From Chryseobacterium gleum (GTDB lineage Bacteria > Bacteroidota > Bacteroidia > Flavobacteriales > BACL11): 64,000 bases of DNA. The DNA lies in assembly GCA_945865535.1 (NCBI GenBank), contig CAMBDW010000002.1:90963-154962 (forward strand). The letters run 5' to 3'. How positions within the stretch are numbered: position 1 is the first letter of the stretch; every line of letters starts with the position of its first letter. The notes beneath the pieces were generated by a model. The model saw nothing but the letters and a program-made list of their open reading frames with translations. It had not been told where the DNA came from and did not search any database. Below are positions 43,946 through 52,993 of this stretch, in pieces. The translations under genes were made by a program, and so were the position numbers.

Positions 43946-46831
43946 ATGAGCCTATATAATTTTTCTAACAGACATATTGGACCAAGAGATAATGATATTT
44001 CTGAGATGCTTGAGGTAGTAAATGCATCATCAATTAAACAACTAATTGATGAAACAATACCTCAAAAAATACATCTGAAAAATCAAATGAATTTGCCCGT
44101 TGCCTTGTCTGAAAGTAGGTTCATTGAACACATGAAAGAAATTGCTCAAAAGAACAAAAATTACAGATCTTATATTGGTATGGGCTATTTTAATACTATT
44201 TTGCCGGGGGTGATTCAGAGAAATATTTTAGAAAACCCAGGTTGGTATACGGCATACACTCCTTATCAAGCAGAAGTTGCTCAAGGTAGATTAGAGGCAC
44301 TATTAAATTTTCAAACTATGGTAATGGATTTAACAGCCATGGAACTTGCTAATGCATCATTACTTGATGAAGGAACGGCTGCTGCTGAGGCCATGGCAAT
44401 GTTATTCGGATCCAGAAGTAGAGCTCAGCAAAAAGAAAATGTGGTTAAGTTTTTTGTTTCTGATTTATGTTATCCCCAGTCTATTGCAATTATTAAAACA
44501 AGAGCTATTCCTTTAGGAATTGAGTTGGTTATGGGTAATCATAATGATGTTCAGTTAGATAAGTCCTTCTTTGGGTGTATTTTACAATACCCTGCAAAAG
44601 ATGGGGCTGTAATTGATTATTCTGATTTTGCAAAATCAGCAAAGGAAAATGAAGTTGGGGTAGTTGTAGCGGCTGACTTATTAAGTTTGACACTTTTAAC
44701 CCCTCCTGGAGAGTGGGGGGCTGATGTAGTAGTGGGGACCACACAAAGATTTGGAATTCCAATGGGTTATGGAGGGCCACATGCTGCATATTTTGCAACT
44801 TTTGATAAATACAAAAGAAGTATTCCTGGCAGGATTATTGGAGTATCGGAAGATGCAGATGGCAATAGAGCCTTAAGAATGGCATTACAAACAAGAGAAC
44901 AACATATTAAAAGAGAAAATGCAACTTCAAACATTTGTACTGCTCAGGTTTTATTGGCGGTAATGGCCGGAATGTATGGGGTTTATCATGGTAAAGAGGG
45001 CTTGAGAGCTATGAGTAAAAAAATTCACGGCTTAACTGCTACTTTATCAGAAGGCTTAACACAATTAGGTTATCATCAGTTAAATGCTATTTATTTTGAC
45101 ACTCTAAAAATAGGAGTAGGCAATGTTTCCATGCAGAATATAAAGACTTATGCTGAGGCTGCTAAAATCAATTTTAATTATATTGATGATGAATCATTGT
45201 CAATTAGTATTGATGAAAAAGACGATTTGCAGAATATTAATGATATTTTAGAGATTTTTGCAAAAAGCTGCAATCATTCTGATGCTACTTATTTAATAAA
45301 TAAAGTGTTGAATGGAGATTATACTCAGGCAACTGCCCTAATTCCAGAGATTTTATATAGAAAATCGTCTTTTCTGGAAAATGAGGTGTTTAATAAATAT
45401 CATTCTGAAACAGATATGATGCGGTATATCAAAAGCTTAGAAAATAAAGACTTATCGCTAACTCATTCCATGATTGCATTAGGGTCTTGTACTATGAAGT
45501 TGAATGCAGCTTCAGAGTTGTTTCCTTTAAGCTGGTCAGAGTTTGGGAACCTGCATCCTTTTGCCCCAGCTCATCAATCAAGAGGGTATCATATTATGTT
45601 TCATGAACTTGAAGAAATGCTTTGTGAAATTACAGGTTTTGCTGCCATGAGTCTACAACCAAATTCTGGAGCGCAAGGAGAGTTTGCGGGCCTTATGGTT
45701 ATTAGAGCATATCATCATAGTAGAGGCGATGAGCATAGAAATATTTGTTTAATTCCATCTTCTGCGCATGGAACAAATCCTGCTTCTGCGGTAATGGCCG
45801 GAATGAAAGTTGTGGTAATCCCCTGTGATGAAAATGGAAATATTGATGTTGTTGCTTTACAAGAAAAGGCATTAGAACATACTGAAAATCTTTCCTGCTT
45901 GATGATTACTTATCCTTCCACGCATGGGGTTTATGAGGATGCAATTATGGATATTACAAAAATTATACATGATAATGGTGGGCAGGTATATATGGATGGG
46001 GCTAATATGAATGCTCAAGTTGGAATAACAAATCCTGCAATTATTGGAGCTGATGTGTGTCATTTAAATTTACATAAAACTTTTGCAATTCCTCATGGTG
46101 GCGGTGGACCTGGGATAGGCCCAATTGGAGTTGTAGAGCACTTAAAATCTTTTTTACCAAATAATCCTTTAGTAAAAATGGGAGGTGAAAATGGCATGTC
46201 TATCTCTTCTGCTCCTTGGGGTAGCGCATTAGCATTAACTATTTCTTATGCTTATATAAAAATGTTAGGCGCTGATGGCTTGAGATCTTCTACCGAAATT
46301 GCAATTTTAAATGCAAATTATATTAAAGAGAAATTAGCAAAACATTTTGAAATACTTTATACCGGAGATAACAATAGGGTGGCTCATGAGATGATTGTGG
46401 ATTTCAGAATGTTTAAAAAAGACGGTATTGAGGTGGTTGATGTGGCTAAAAGATTGATGGATTATGGCTTTCATGCTCCAACAGTATCGTTCCCTGTTGC
46501 AGGCACTTTAATGATTGAACCCACTGAGAGTGAGAGTAAAGCTGAGTTAGATCGCTTTTGTGAGGCTATGATTGCTATTAAATCAGAAATTGATGAGGTT
46601 GTAAGGGGCAAAGTAAAAGTGGAAGAAAGTGTGCTAAAAAATGCGCCTCATACTATGTACTTGGCTGTAAATGATATTTGGGAATTTTCTTATACAAGAC
46701 AAAAAGCAGTTTATCCATTAACTTGGGTTAAGGAGAGAAAGTTTTGGCCATCTGTAAGGAGGGTAAATGATGCTTTTGGGGATCGAAATTTAATATGCTC
46801 ATGTGCCCCTATTTCTGAATATGTGGAGTAG
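43946..46831 (+). CDS. gcvP: Glycine dehydrogenase (decarboxylating), P protein
   Basis: GcvP removes CO2 from glycine using PLP and hands the aminomethyl group to lipoyl-GcvH. The single 961-residue chain is the fused form that covers both GcvPA and GcvPB parts. The PLP lysine is in NLHKTFAIPHGGGGPG. The opening FSNRHIGPRDNDISEML is typical. gcvH is at 19098 in the same window but far away, and gcvT is not seen. It has its own promoter and no clear terminator before the next cargo gene. Confidence 0.97.
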   Translation: MSLYNFSNRHIGPRDNDISEMLEVVNASSIKQLIDETIPQKIHLKNQMNLPVALSESRFIEHMKEIAQKNKNYRSYIGMGYFNTILPGVIQRNILENPGWYTAYTPYQAEVAQGRLEALLNFQTMVMDLTAMELANASLLDEGTAAAEAMAMLFGSRSRAQQKENVVKFFVSDLCYPQSIAIIKTRAIPLGIELVMGNHNDVQLDKSFFGCILQYPAKDGAVIDYSDFAKSAKENEVGVVVAADLLSLTLLTPPGEWGADVVVGTTQRFGIPMGYGGPHAAYFATFDKYKRSIPGRIIGVSEDADGNRALRMALQTREQHIKRENATSNICTAQVLLAVMAGMYGVYHGKEGLRAMSKKIHGLTATLSEGLTQLGYHQLNAIYFDTLKIGVGNVSMQNIKTYAEAAKINFNYIDDESLSISIDEKDDLQNINDILEIFAKSCNHSDATYLINKVLNGDYTQATALIPEILYRKSSFLENEVFNKYHSETDMMRYIKSLENKDLSLTHSMIALGSCTMKLNAASELFPLSWSEFGNLHPFAPAHQSRGYHIMFHELEEMLCEITGFAAMSLQPNSGAQGEFAGLMVIRAYHHSRGDEHRNICLIPSSAHGTNPASAVMAGMKVVVIPCDENGNIDVVALQEKALEHTENLSCLMITYPSTHGVYEDAIMDITKIIHDNGGQVYMDGANMNAQVGITNPAIIGADVCHLNLHKTFAIPHGGGGPGIGPIGVVEHLKSFLPNNPLVKMGGENGMSISSAPWGSALALTISYAYIKMLGADGLRSSTEIAILNANYIKEKLAKHFEILYTGDNNRVAHEMIVDFRMFKKDGIEVVDVAKRLMDYGFHAPTVSFPVAGTLMIEPTESESKAELDRFCEAMIAIKSEIDEVVRGKVKVEESVLKNAPHTMYLAVNDIWEFSYTRQKAVYPLTWVKERKFWPSVRRVNDAFGDRNLICSCAPISEYVE

Positions 46832-46851
46832 ATAAACTTTGATAATTTAGC

Positions 46852-46882
46852 TTTGTCATGTGCTTTACTTGTCTTATATTTG
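46852..46882 (+). promoter_or_regulatory. Complete promoter for the first large cargo gene
   Basis: TTTG at 46852-46855 and TATATTTG at 46875-46882 are separated by 19 bases. The minus-7 element is 30 bases before the ATG at 46913. Confidence 0.75.
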
Positions 46883-46912
46883 CAATCCATTAAATAATTA
46901 AAAATAAAAAAA

Positions 46913-48823
46913 ATGAAAAAAATTTTACTATCAGCTTGTGCATTAGTAATTGCAACTGCAACTTTTGCTCAGCAAGCAAATCATTTGAAAAATGACAACT
47001 TAACAAAGAATTATTCGACTCTGTCAACTACACCTAATGTTATGCCTTCATCCGCATCTGCAGCACCACCACCTATTTGGTCAGATGATTTTTCTAACCC
47101 AGCAAACTGGATTATAGCTCATGATCCAACGGCCTGTGATTTAGACTGGCTGATTGGTGTAAACTCATGTCAAGGCTCTTATCCAATTAATGATATTCTT
47201 TCTACATCTGCGGCAAATGGTTGGGCAATGATCGATTCAGATTTCTATGGAGGTGCTACTGGTGGTACTGAAATTGAAGACTGCTGGCTTACTATGGCAA
47301 ATCCTGTTGACTTAAATGGACTCCCAAATGTAAGATTAGAATTTGAAACGAACTATAGAAGTTATAATGATGAGCAAACATATATTGTTGTTGGAATTGG
47401 TGATGGCTCTGGTAATGTAACATGGCCAGATCTAGATCCAACAACAAATATTTCTACTATGACTAATGTATTTAAACCTTTTGTTTTTACTGGTAATACT
47501 GCAACAGCTAACCCTGCATTAGTGACGATTGATATTAGCCCTGCTTTAGTTGGTTTAACTCCAACCCAATTAGCCGATATATATATCCGTTTTCACTGGA
47601 CAGGTACTTGGGGATACGCATGGTTTGTTGATGATGTTGCTATAGCATTAACTCCAGACAATGAACTTTTATCAAGTAATGAAACAATAGGAGGATGGTG
47701 GATCAACTATCAAACCGTTGGTGGTTTAGGTCAAGATTACACTTCTTATCCTCTTGCACAAGCAACTGCTAATCCTTATGCTTTTGAATCCGTATTGCGA
47801 AATTCAGGAATAGCTACCCAAGAGGCTACTATGCATGCTAAGGTTTCAGGAACAAGCAACTGGTCAACAACATCTAATCCTTTAACTTTAGCTGCTGGAA
47901 CACAAGATACAGTTCAGGGAATAAATAAATTTACACCTACGGCTACAGGTTTATATAATATAGAAATGTGGGCAGTGGCTGATTCAGCTGGATTAGGAAA
48001 TGTTATTACTTATACTGATACAACAACAAAAATGACAATGGTAACTAATTATATTTATGGAAAAGATAATGGGACAAATGATGGAGGCTCTTGGGGATTA
48101 AACAGAGTTTCTCCTACTCCAGGAGGTTTTGAGGTCTCTTCAAACTATGATATTTATGCGAATGCCACATTATATTCAGTAGAAGCTCGTATCTCAGATT
48201 GGTCAATTCCAGGTGCAGAAGTATATGCTGTTCTATATGAAGATGATATTGCTGGTGGAGATCCTATTCTTTTAGCTCAATCAGATGATTATGTAATTAC
48301 ACAATCAGATTTGGGAGCTTGGGTGAATATCCCATTTTTAACTCCACAATCATTAACATCTGTTACAAAAACGTATAGAATTGCTATTGGGGCAAACTTA
48401 CATCCAACAGATACTGTTGGTGTAGATGTAAGTGATCCAGGAAATTATTATTCTAGCCAAGGCTTATTTGATTCAGATGCTATATTGGCTTCTTCAACTG
48501 CTGGACCAAGATGGTATACAATTAACGATATTCCTATGTTAAGAATGAATTTTGATCCTAGTTCAGCAACTGCTGTATCCGATTTCAAACAAACAATTTT
48601 TAATGTTTACCCTAATCCAACAAACGGAGTGTTTGTTATTGAGCTAGAGAAAACTGCAAAATATGATGTAAGGCTATATAATGTTTTAGGGCAAACAGTT
48701 TACACTACTTCTACTAACGCAATGAGTACAACTGTTGATTTATCAAGTTTTGATAAAGGAATTTATACAGTAGAGTTAAAAGATGCAAACACTATTTATA
48801 CTGAAAAAGTTATTGTTGAGTAA
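46913..48823 (+). CDS. Large T9SS cargo protein 1 with C-terminal sorting domain
   Basis: The 636-residue protein has a signal peptide (to about residue 20, ATATFAQ), then a region with FSNPANWIIAHDP and YIRFHWTGTWGYAWFVDDV that resembles a jelly-roll or MAM-like fold found in surface proteins. A second domain of unknown type follows (about residues 250-540). The C-terminal type A sorting domain begins NVYPNPTNGVFVIELE and ends in EKVIVE. It is a tandem paralogue of the next gene. The role is unknown; adhesion or secreted structural functions are possible. Confidence 0.78.
   Translation: MKKILLSACALVIATATFAQQANHLKNDNLTKNYSTLSTTPNVMPSSASAAPPPIWSDDFSNPANWIIAHDPTACDLDWLIGVNSCQGSYPINDILSTSAANGWAMIDSDFYGGATGGTEIEDCWLTMANPVDLNGLPNVRLEFETNYRSYNDEQTYIVVGIGDGSGNVTWPDLDPTTNISTMTNVFKPFVFTGNTATANPALVTIDISPALVGLTPTQLADIYIRFHWTGTWGYAWFVDDVAIALTPDNELLSSNETIGGWWINYQTVGGLGQDYTSYPLAQATANPYAFESVLRNSGIATQEATMHAKVSGTSNWSTTSNPLTLAAGTQDTVQGINKFTPTATGLYNIEMWAVADSAGLGNVITYTDTTTKMTMVTNYIYGKDNGTNDGGSWGLNRVSPTPGGFEVSSNYDIYANATLYSVEARISDWSIPGAEVYAVLYEDDIAGGDPILLAQSDDYVITQSDLGAWVNIPFLTPQSLTSVTKTYRIAIGANLHPTDTVGVDVSDPGNYYSSQGLFDSDAILASSTAGPRWYTINDIPMLRMNFDPSSATAVSDFKQTIFNVYPNPTNGVFVIELEKTAKYDVRLYNVLGQTVYTTSTNAMSTTVDLSSFDKGIYTVELKDANTIYTEKVIVE
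48581..48823 (+). repeat. Sorting-domain repeat, copy 1
   Basis: The last roughly 80 codons are close to identical at the DNA level to 50581-50823, while the upstream parts of the two genes are much more diverged. This again suggests conversion of the 3' ends. Confidence 0.75.
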
Positions 48824-48851
48824 TTTGTAAGCAATTTAATAATAAAAAAAG

Positions 48852-48878
48852 AAGTCCGGTTTTTCCGGATTTTTTTTT
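48852..48878 (+). terminator. Intrinsic terminator after large cargo gene 1
   Basis: An 8-bp stem (AAGTCCGG with CCGGATTT, one G-T pair) has a T loop and is followed by a run of T. Confidence 0.8.
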
Positions 48879-48915
48879 ATTACATTTACACTCTTAACAA
48901 TTTAAATTTATAAAT

Positions 48916-50823
48916 ATGAAAAAAATTTACATCTCAATTTGTGCTTTAGCTATTTCTGCTAGCGCTATTGCCCAATTGTCTTTAGAAAGCTTTACAGTTG
49001 CTGAAGGAAAAAAATCTATTAAAACTACTTTAATGAATGCAGAAAAGTCTACGCCTTTTTGGTCGGAGAATTTTGCTACTGGAATTCCTGCAACATGGAC
49101 TAATTCTACTGCGCCATGGGTGTATAGAGGTCCAACAACAACACCAAATCAGAATACAGGTAGTCAAGGCGCGTATGCAAGTAATGGGGCACCTATTGCT
49201 TCTGCAACAGCATCAAATGGCTTTATAATATTTGATTCTGATTATTATGATAACAACGGCACTCAAGGAAATTTTGGAAATGGGATGTATCCTACACCTC
49301 ATAATGGTGTGTTGAAGACTAATATGATTGACCTGTCAGCTTATTCAGATGTAATGCTAACTTTTAGCTCTTACTTTAGAACTTTTCAAGGACAGGCTTT
49401 TGTCGACTTTTATGTTGGAGGTGTATTTACAGAAAGGGTTGAGGTGCATCCAAATCTTGCTGTAAATGATGCAACTCCAACTAATGAAATTGCTATGGTT
49501 AGACTTCCTGTTAATGTTGTTGGTAACCCGAATGTTCAAATGAGTTTTGTTTTTGATGGAACTACTCAATCAAATGTTAATGGCTCAGGATATTATTTTT
49601 GGCAAATTGATGACCTTTCTTTATCCGAAACACCTTTTAATCTTATTGAACTCCAGGATGGTGTTGTTGGTGGTTTTTGGATTGATTATGCAAATTATTC
49701 AGGAGCTGGTTTGAATGGTATAGTTGGTTTAGATTATACTATAACTCCTACTTCGCAGCTAGCAAATCATCCATATGTGATTGAGGGTATTATAAAAAAT
49801 AATGGTGCCGCAGATCAAACATGTAGATTAAAATATGAAGTATCTGGTGCAGGCTCTTATTCAGGTGCTTCTGCTCTAACTTCTGTTCTTGCCTATTCAG
49901 CTACAAATACGCTTGACTCTGCAATTGTAGCAGCAAGTCCTTCATTAGTACCTCCAATTGGTGAGTATGGTGTAGCGATTTGGGCTGAATCTGACTCAGC
50001 GGGTAGTGTTGTAGCTATTACTGACACCACATATAAGCTTATCGAAATTTCAGATTTTATTTATGGTAAAGATTTAGGAGAATTAAACTCAAATAGTTCA
50101 TGGACTGTTGGAGGACCTGGAGATCAGTGGCATTTTACAACTAGATATGAGATGTATGCCAATGAACAGTTAACGGCATTAAGAGTTTATATAACTGATG
50201 AAACAGTTGTAGGAGCAGAAGTAAAGGCTGTATTGTATGAGTCAGATAGCACATCTAGTACTGGGTCGATATTTTTAAGTGAGTCTGATCCCTATACAAT
50301 TACATCATCTGATAGAGGAAATTGGGTTGATATTCCTTTTGTGAGCCCTATACAATTATTGAATGGTTATGCATATGAATTTGGAATTGCTGGATTTCAG
50401 CATCCAACGGATAGTGTTTCTGTTGGTACTACAGATAATTCATTGTATAATGGAGAACATAGGTTGTTTGATGAATCTGGTCTAAATTCTCAGTCGAATG
50501 GTACGCCAACATGGTATTATCTTACAGATTGCCCTATGGTGCGCATGAATTTTGATCAGGGGTCACCATCTGAAGTTCTCGATTCTAAACAATCAATTTT
50601 CAATGTTTACCCTAATCCTTCAAACGGAGTGTTTGTAATTGAGCTAGAGAAAACTGCAAAATATGATGTAAGGCTATATAATGTTTTAGGACAAACGGTT
50701 CTTGCTACATCTATTAGTACAATGAATACCACGATTGATTTATCAAGTTTTGATAAAGGAATTTATACAGTGGAGTTAAAAGATGAAAACACTATTTATA
50801 CTGAAAAAGTTATAGTTGAGTAA
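48916..50823 (+). CDS. Large T9SS cargo protein 2 with C-terminal sorting domain
   Basis: The 635-residue protein has a signal peptide (to about residue 19, SASAIAQ). It is a paralogue of the preceding gene, with FSSYFRTFQGQAFVDFYVGG and YFWQIDDLSLSE in the first domain. The GVVGGFWIDYANYSGAG segment corresponds to GWWINYQTVGGLGQDY in protein 1. The sorting domain begins NVYPNPSNGVFVIELE and is almost identical to that of protein 1. The function is unknown. The gap of 92 bases to gene 1 contains a terminator, so it may have its own promoter (a weak TACATTTA is at about 48882). Confidence 0.78.
   Translation: MKKIYISICALAISASAIAQLSLESFTVAEGKKSIKTTLMNAEKSTPFWSENFATGIPATWTNSTAPWVYRGPTTTPNQNTGSQGAYASNGAPIASATASNGFIIFDSDYYDNNGTQGNFGNGMYPTPHNGVLKTNMIDLSAYSDVMLTFSSYFRTFQGQAFVDFYVGGVFTERVEVHPNLAVNDATPTNEIAMVRLPVNVVGNPNVQMSFVFDGTTQSNVNGSGYYFWQIDDLSLSETPFNLIELQDGVVGGFWIDYANYSGAGLNGIVGLDYTITPTSQLANHPYVIEGIIKNNGAADQTCRLKYEVSGAGSYSGASALTSVLAYSATNTLDSAIVAASPSLVPPIGEYGVAIWAESDSAGSVVAITDTTYKLIEISDFIYGKDLGELNSNSSWTVGGPGDQWHFTTRYEMYANEQLTALRVYITDETVVGAEVKAVLYESDSTSSTGSIFLSESDPYTITSSDRGNWVDIPFVSPIQLLNGYAYEFGIAGFQHPTDSVSVGTTDNSLYNGEHRLFDESGLNSQSNGTPTWYYLTDCPMVRMNFDQGSPSEVLDSKQSIFNVYPNPSNGVFVIELEKTAKYDVRLYNVLGQTVLATSISTMNTTIDLSSFDKGIYTVELKDENTIYTEKVIVE
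50581..50823 (+). repeat. Sorting-domain repeat, copy 2
   Basis: Partner of 48581-48823. Most differences lie in one short variable stretch about 45 codons from the start. Confidence 0.75.
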
Positions 50824-50846
50824 TATTTTCTAAATAACTAAAAAAC

Positions 50847-50880
50847 AAAAACCCACTCAAACGAGTGGGTTTTATTTTTA
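50847..50880 (+). terminator. Intrinsic terminator after large cargo gene 2
   Basis: An 11-bp perfect stem (AAAACCCACTC/GAGTGGGTTTT) has an AAACG-type loop and a T-rich tail. Its right arm is part of the direct repeat at 50860-50907. Confidence 0.85.
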
Positions 50881-50907
50881 GTGGGCCTCTCGCTCCATAG
50901 TTCGAAC
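50860..50907. repeat. Left copy of 48-bp direct repeat around umuDC
   Basis: This 48-bp stretch matches 52936-52983 at 43 of 48 positions by direct comparison, with no gaps. The core GTGGGCCTCT..GCTCCATAG is almost invariant. It overlaps the right arm of the upstream terminator. The two copies bracket umuD, umuC and the small lysine-rich gene. Confidence 0.85.
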
Positions 50908-50992
50908 TTTTTTACAAAACTATTTAGTTCTTAGTTTGTAATTTGCTACTCTGCTTTTTTATTAACACCTTATTTTCTGGTGCTTCATTTTT

Positions 50993-51023
50993 ATTAGTTT
51001 TAACCAATCAAAATTTAACTAAT
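50993..51023 (+). promoter_or_regulatory. Possible operator just before umuD
   Basis: ATTAGTT at 50993-50999 and AACTAAT at 51017-51023 form a 7-bp inverted repeat centred 20 bases before the umuD ATG. A LexA-like or UmuD-linked repressor could bind there. This is only a pattern, and the classical SOS box is absent. Confidence 0.3.
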
Positions 51024-51027
51024 TTTA

Positions 51028-51480
51028 ATGAAAATCAAATCTCTTAAAGATACTGACACTTTAGATTTCTTTACAGTTGATAAAGAAACATTTTCAACTA
51101 TTCCAATGTTCTCTGGGGCTGTCCAGGCAGGTTTTCCTTCGCCTGCTGAAGATCATATGGATATGGATTTAAATCTGAATGATTATTTGGTTCAAAACCC
51201 TTCTGCTACTTTTTGTGTAAGAGCAGTTGGCGAGAGCATGAAAGACGCAGGCATAAAGAGCGGAGATATTATGATTGTAGACAAATCATTAGAACCGAAA
51301 AATAGAAGTATTGTACTGGCTGTTATTGATGGGGAATTTACTGTTAAGAGGGTAAGGGTAAATGATAATGAACTTTATTTAGTACCTGAGAATAGTAATT
51401 TTTCTCCTATCAAAATAACAGAAGAAGCAGACTTTCAAATTTGGGGAGTAGTTACTTACATCATACATAAGGTAGTATAG
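51028..51480 (+). CDS. umuD: UmuD/LexA-like S24 protein of translesion polymerase V
   Basis: The 150-residue protein is a UmuD-type peptidase. The self-cleavage site is Ala34-Gly35 in AVQAGFPSP. Ser70 in GESMKDAGI and Lys107 in EFTVKRV are the catalytic dyad. There is no DNA-binding winged helix, so it is UmuD and not LexA. After RecA-stimulated cleavage it would activate UmuC for lesion bypass. It is followed by umuC after 1 base. Both lie between copies of a 48-bp repeat. Confidence 0.93.
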   Translation: MKIKSLKDTDTLDFFTVDKETFSTIPMFSGAVQAGFPSPAEDHMDMDLNLNDYLVQNPSATFCVRAVGESMKDAGIKSGDIMIVDKSLEPKNRSIVLAVIDGEFTVKRVRVNDNELYLVPENSNFSPIKITEEADFQIWGVVTYIIHKVV

Positions 51481-51481
51481 T

Positions 51482-52732
51482 ATGATTGCTCTGGTGGATT
51501 GCAATAATTTCTATGCCTCTTGTGAGAGAGTGTTCAATCCTAAGATAGAAAATAAACCTGTTATAGTGCTTTCTAATAATGATGGTTGTGTTATTGCAAG
51601 AAGTAATGAAGCCAAAGCTTTAGGAATTAAGATGGGTGAACCTGCTTTCAAACTTAAAAACTTAATTGAGAAATATAATATTAATGTTTTCTCTACCAAC
51701 TTTGCTCTCTATGGTGATTTATCCAAAAGAGTAATGAATATAATGAGTACAGAGGTTGAAAAGATGGAGATATATTCTATTGATGAAGCTTTTTTAGATT
51801 TTAGTGATTATGCATCTAAAAAAAGGGGATTAGCAATTAGAGAGAAGGTTAAGAAGTGGACAGGAATACCTGTTTCTGTTGGTATTGCACCAACTAAGGT
51901 GTTAGCCAAAGTAGCAGGACATATTGCAAAAAAACACACTAAGTCAGGGGTTTTTATATTTGATGATGAAGATTTAATCAGAAGGGCGTTAAATTTTTTT
52001 AAAGTAGAAGATTTATGGGGTATTGGTAGTAATACTGCTAAGAAATTAAAATCTGTTGGTATTCATACTGCTTTACAATTCAGACAATGTGATAGTAGTT
52101 GGGTAAAGAGAAACTTGTCAGTAAATGGAGTGAGACTACAAAAGGAACTTTTTGGTGAAGTATGTTATCCTATTGAAACCAAAATAAAGAGAAGAAAAAG
52201 TATCTGTACTGCTCGTTCATTTGGATCAGAAATAAACAAACTATCAAAACTAAAAGAAGTTATAGGTTCTCATGCAAATACTTGTGCTACTAAACTAAGA
52301 AAAGAGAAAAGTTGTTGTACCACTGTAGGTGTATTTTTAAGTACAAATCCTTTTAAGCCACAAGCTAAACAATATAATCCTTATACAGTGACTCAGTTAC
52401 ACGTTCCTACTAATGATAGTATGGAGATAGTTAAGGTCGCTATTAAAGCTTTGGAAAGTATTTATAGGGGAGATTGTATTTATAAGAAAGCGGGAGTGGT
52501 AGTTAGTAGAACGGTACCTCAAGAGCAAACACAATTAAGTCTTTTTGATAGTTTGGATAGAGGTAAGCGAGAGAACATTAATATAGCAGTTGATAGGGTC
52601 AATTCTTTAATGGGAAAGAATAAAGTTCATTTAGCTGTACAAGGTAATGGAAGGAAATGGAAAATTAAACAAGAAAGACTCTCTCCTTGCTATACTACTC
52701 GTTTTGCTGACATCTTAGAAGTTAGAATTTAG
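51482..52732 (+). CDS. umuC: Y-family DNA polymerase UmuC
   Basis: UmuC is the catalytic subunit of polymerase V, used for error-prone bypass of damaged DNA. The 416-residue protein has the active-site aspartate D6 in [15 protein letters not shown] and DE at residues 101-102 in [25 protein letters not shown] is in the palm/thumb region. The C-terminal part includes QTQLSLFD, which is a likely beta-clamp-binding peptide. It forms one operon with umuD. Confidence 0.95.
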   Translation: MIALVDCNNFYASCERVFNPKIENKPVIVLSNNDGCVIARSNEAKALGIKMGEPAFKLKNLIEKYNINVFSTNFALYGDLSKRVMNIMSTEVEKMEIYSIDEAFLDFSDYASKKRGLAIREKVKKWTGIPVSVGIAPTKVLAKVAGHIAKKHTKSGVFIFDDEDLIRRALNFFKVEDLWGIGSNTAKKLKSVGIHTALQFRQCDSSWVKRNLSVNGVRLQKELFGEVCYPIETKIKRRKSICTARSFGSEINKLSKLKEVIGSHANTCATKLRKEKSCCTTVGVFLSTNPFKPQAKQYNPYTVTQLHVPTNDSMEIVKVAIKALESIYRGDCIYKKAGVVVSRTVPQEQTQLSLFDSLDRGKRENINIAVDRVNSLMGKNKVHLAVQGNGRKWKIKQERLSPCYTTRFADILEVRI

Positions 52733-52744
52733 TACTATAATAAA

Positions 52745-52764
52745 ATTTATTTTAAAAAATAAAT
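52745..52764. terminator. Weak A/T hairpin after umuC
   Basis: A 9-bp inverted repeat (ATTTATTTT with AAAATAAAT) has T-rich sequence on both sides. It lies between the convergent umuC and the small lysine-rich gene and could end both, but A/T-only stems are common by chance in this DNA. Confidence 0.3.
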
Positions 52765-52770
52765 CTATTT

Positions 52771-52869
52771 TTATTTAGCTTTTTTTGCTCTTTTTTCAGC
52801 TTTTTTTTCTTTTGGGGATTTAGCAGGTGCTTTTTTAACGCTTTTCTTTGAGTCTTGTCCTTTTGCCAT
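52771..52869 (-). CDS. 32-residue lysine-rich small protein
   Basis: Reading the minus strand from the ATG at 52869 gives 32 residues: MAKGQDSKKS, then VKKAPAKSPK, then EKKAEKRAKK and AK. About 45% of residues are lysine or arginine. I recall similar MAKGQD-type peptides in other Bacteroidota, annotated as hypothetical. A nucleic-acid- or ribosome-related role is only a guess. It is inside the umuDC repeat-bracketed segment and convergent with umuC. Confidence 0.6.
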   Translation of the reverse strand: MAKGQDSKKSVKKAPAKSPKEKKAEKRAKKAK

Positions 52870-52935
52870 TATATTTATTTTAAATGTTTGTCTTTAGTTT
52901 GTCAAAGTTACAATTATAAAAAATATAAACCAATA

Positions 52936-52983
52936 AATGAGTGGGTTTTAGTTTAAGTGGGCCTCTAGCTCCATAGTTCGAGC
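52936..52983. repeat. Right copy of 48-bp direct repeat around umuDC
   Basis: The partner of 50860-50907. The left copy sits in a complete terminator hairpin, whereas this copy has only the right half (GAGTGGGTTTT), so it looks like the downstream product of an insertion or duplication. It ends 10 bases before the stop of the SDR-DUF2867 gene. Confidence 0.85.
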
Positions 52984-52993
52984 TGTAGCATTA

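Noticed and set aside
44529..46063. Antisense frames across gcvP
   Set aside because: They follow the codon bias of the real gene on the other strand and include histidine-rich stretches with no family resemblance.
50881..50910. TTCGAAC near the end of the left 48-bp repeat as the 3' end of a tRNA
   Set aside because: The core resembles the T-arm, but I could not fold any cloverleaf around either copy and the other arms are missing.
50824..51027. A small gene or RNA in the 204 bases before umuD
   Set aside because: Apart from the terminator, the 48-bp repeat and the inverted repeat I find no frame or fold worth calling.
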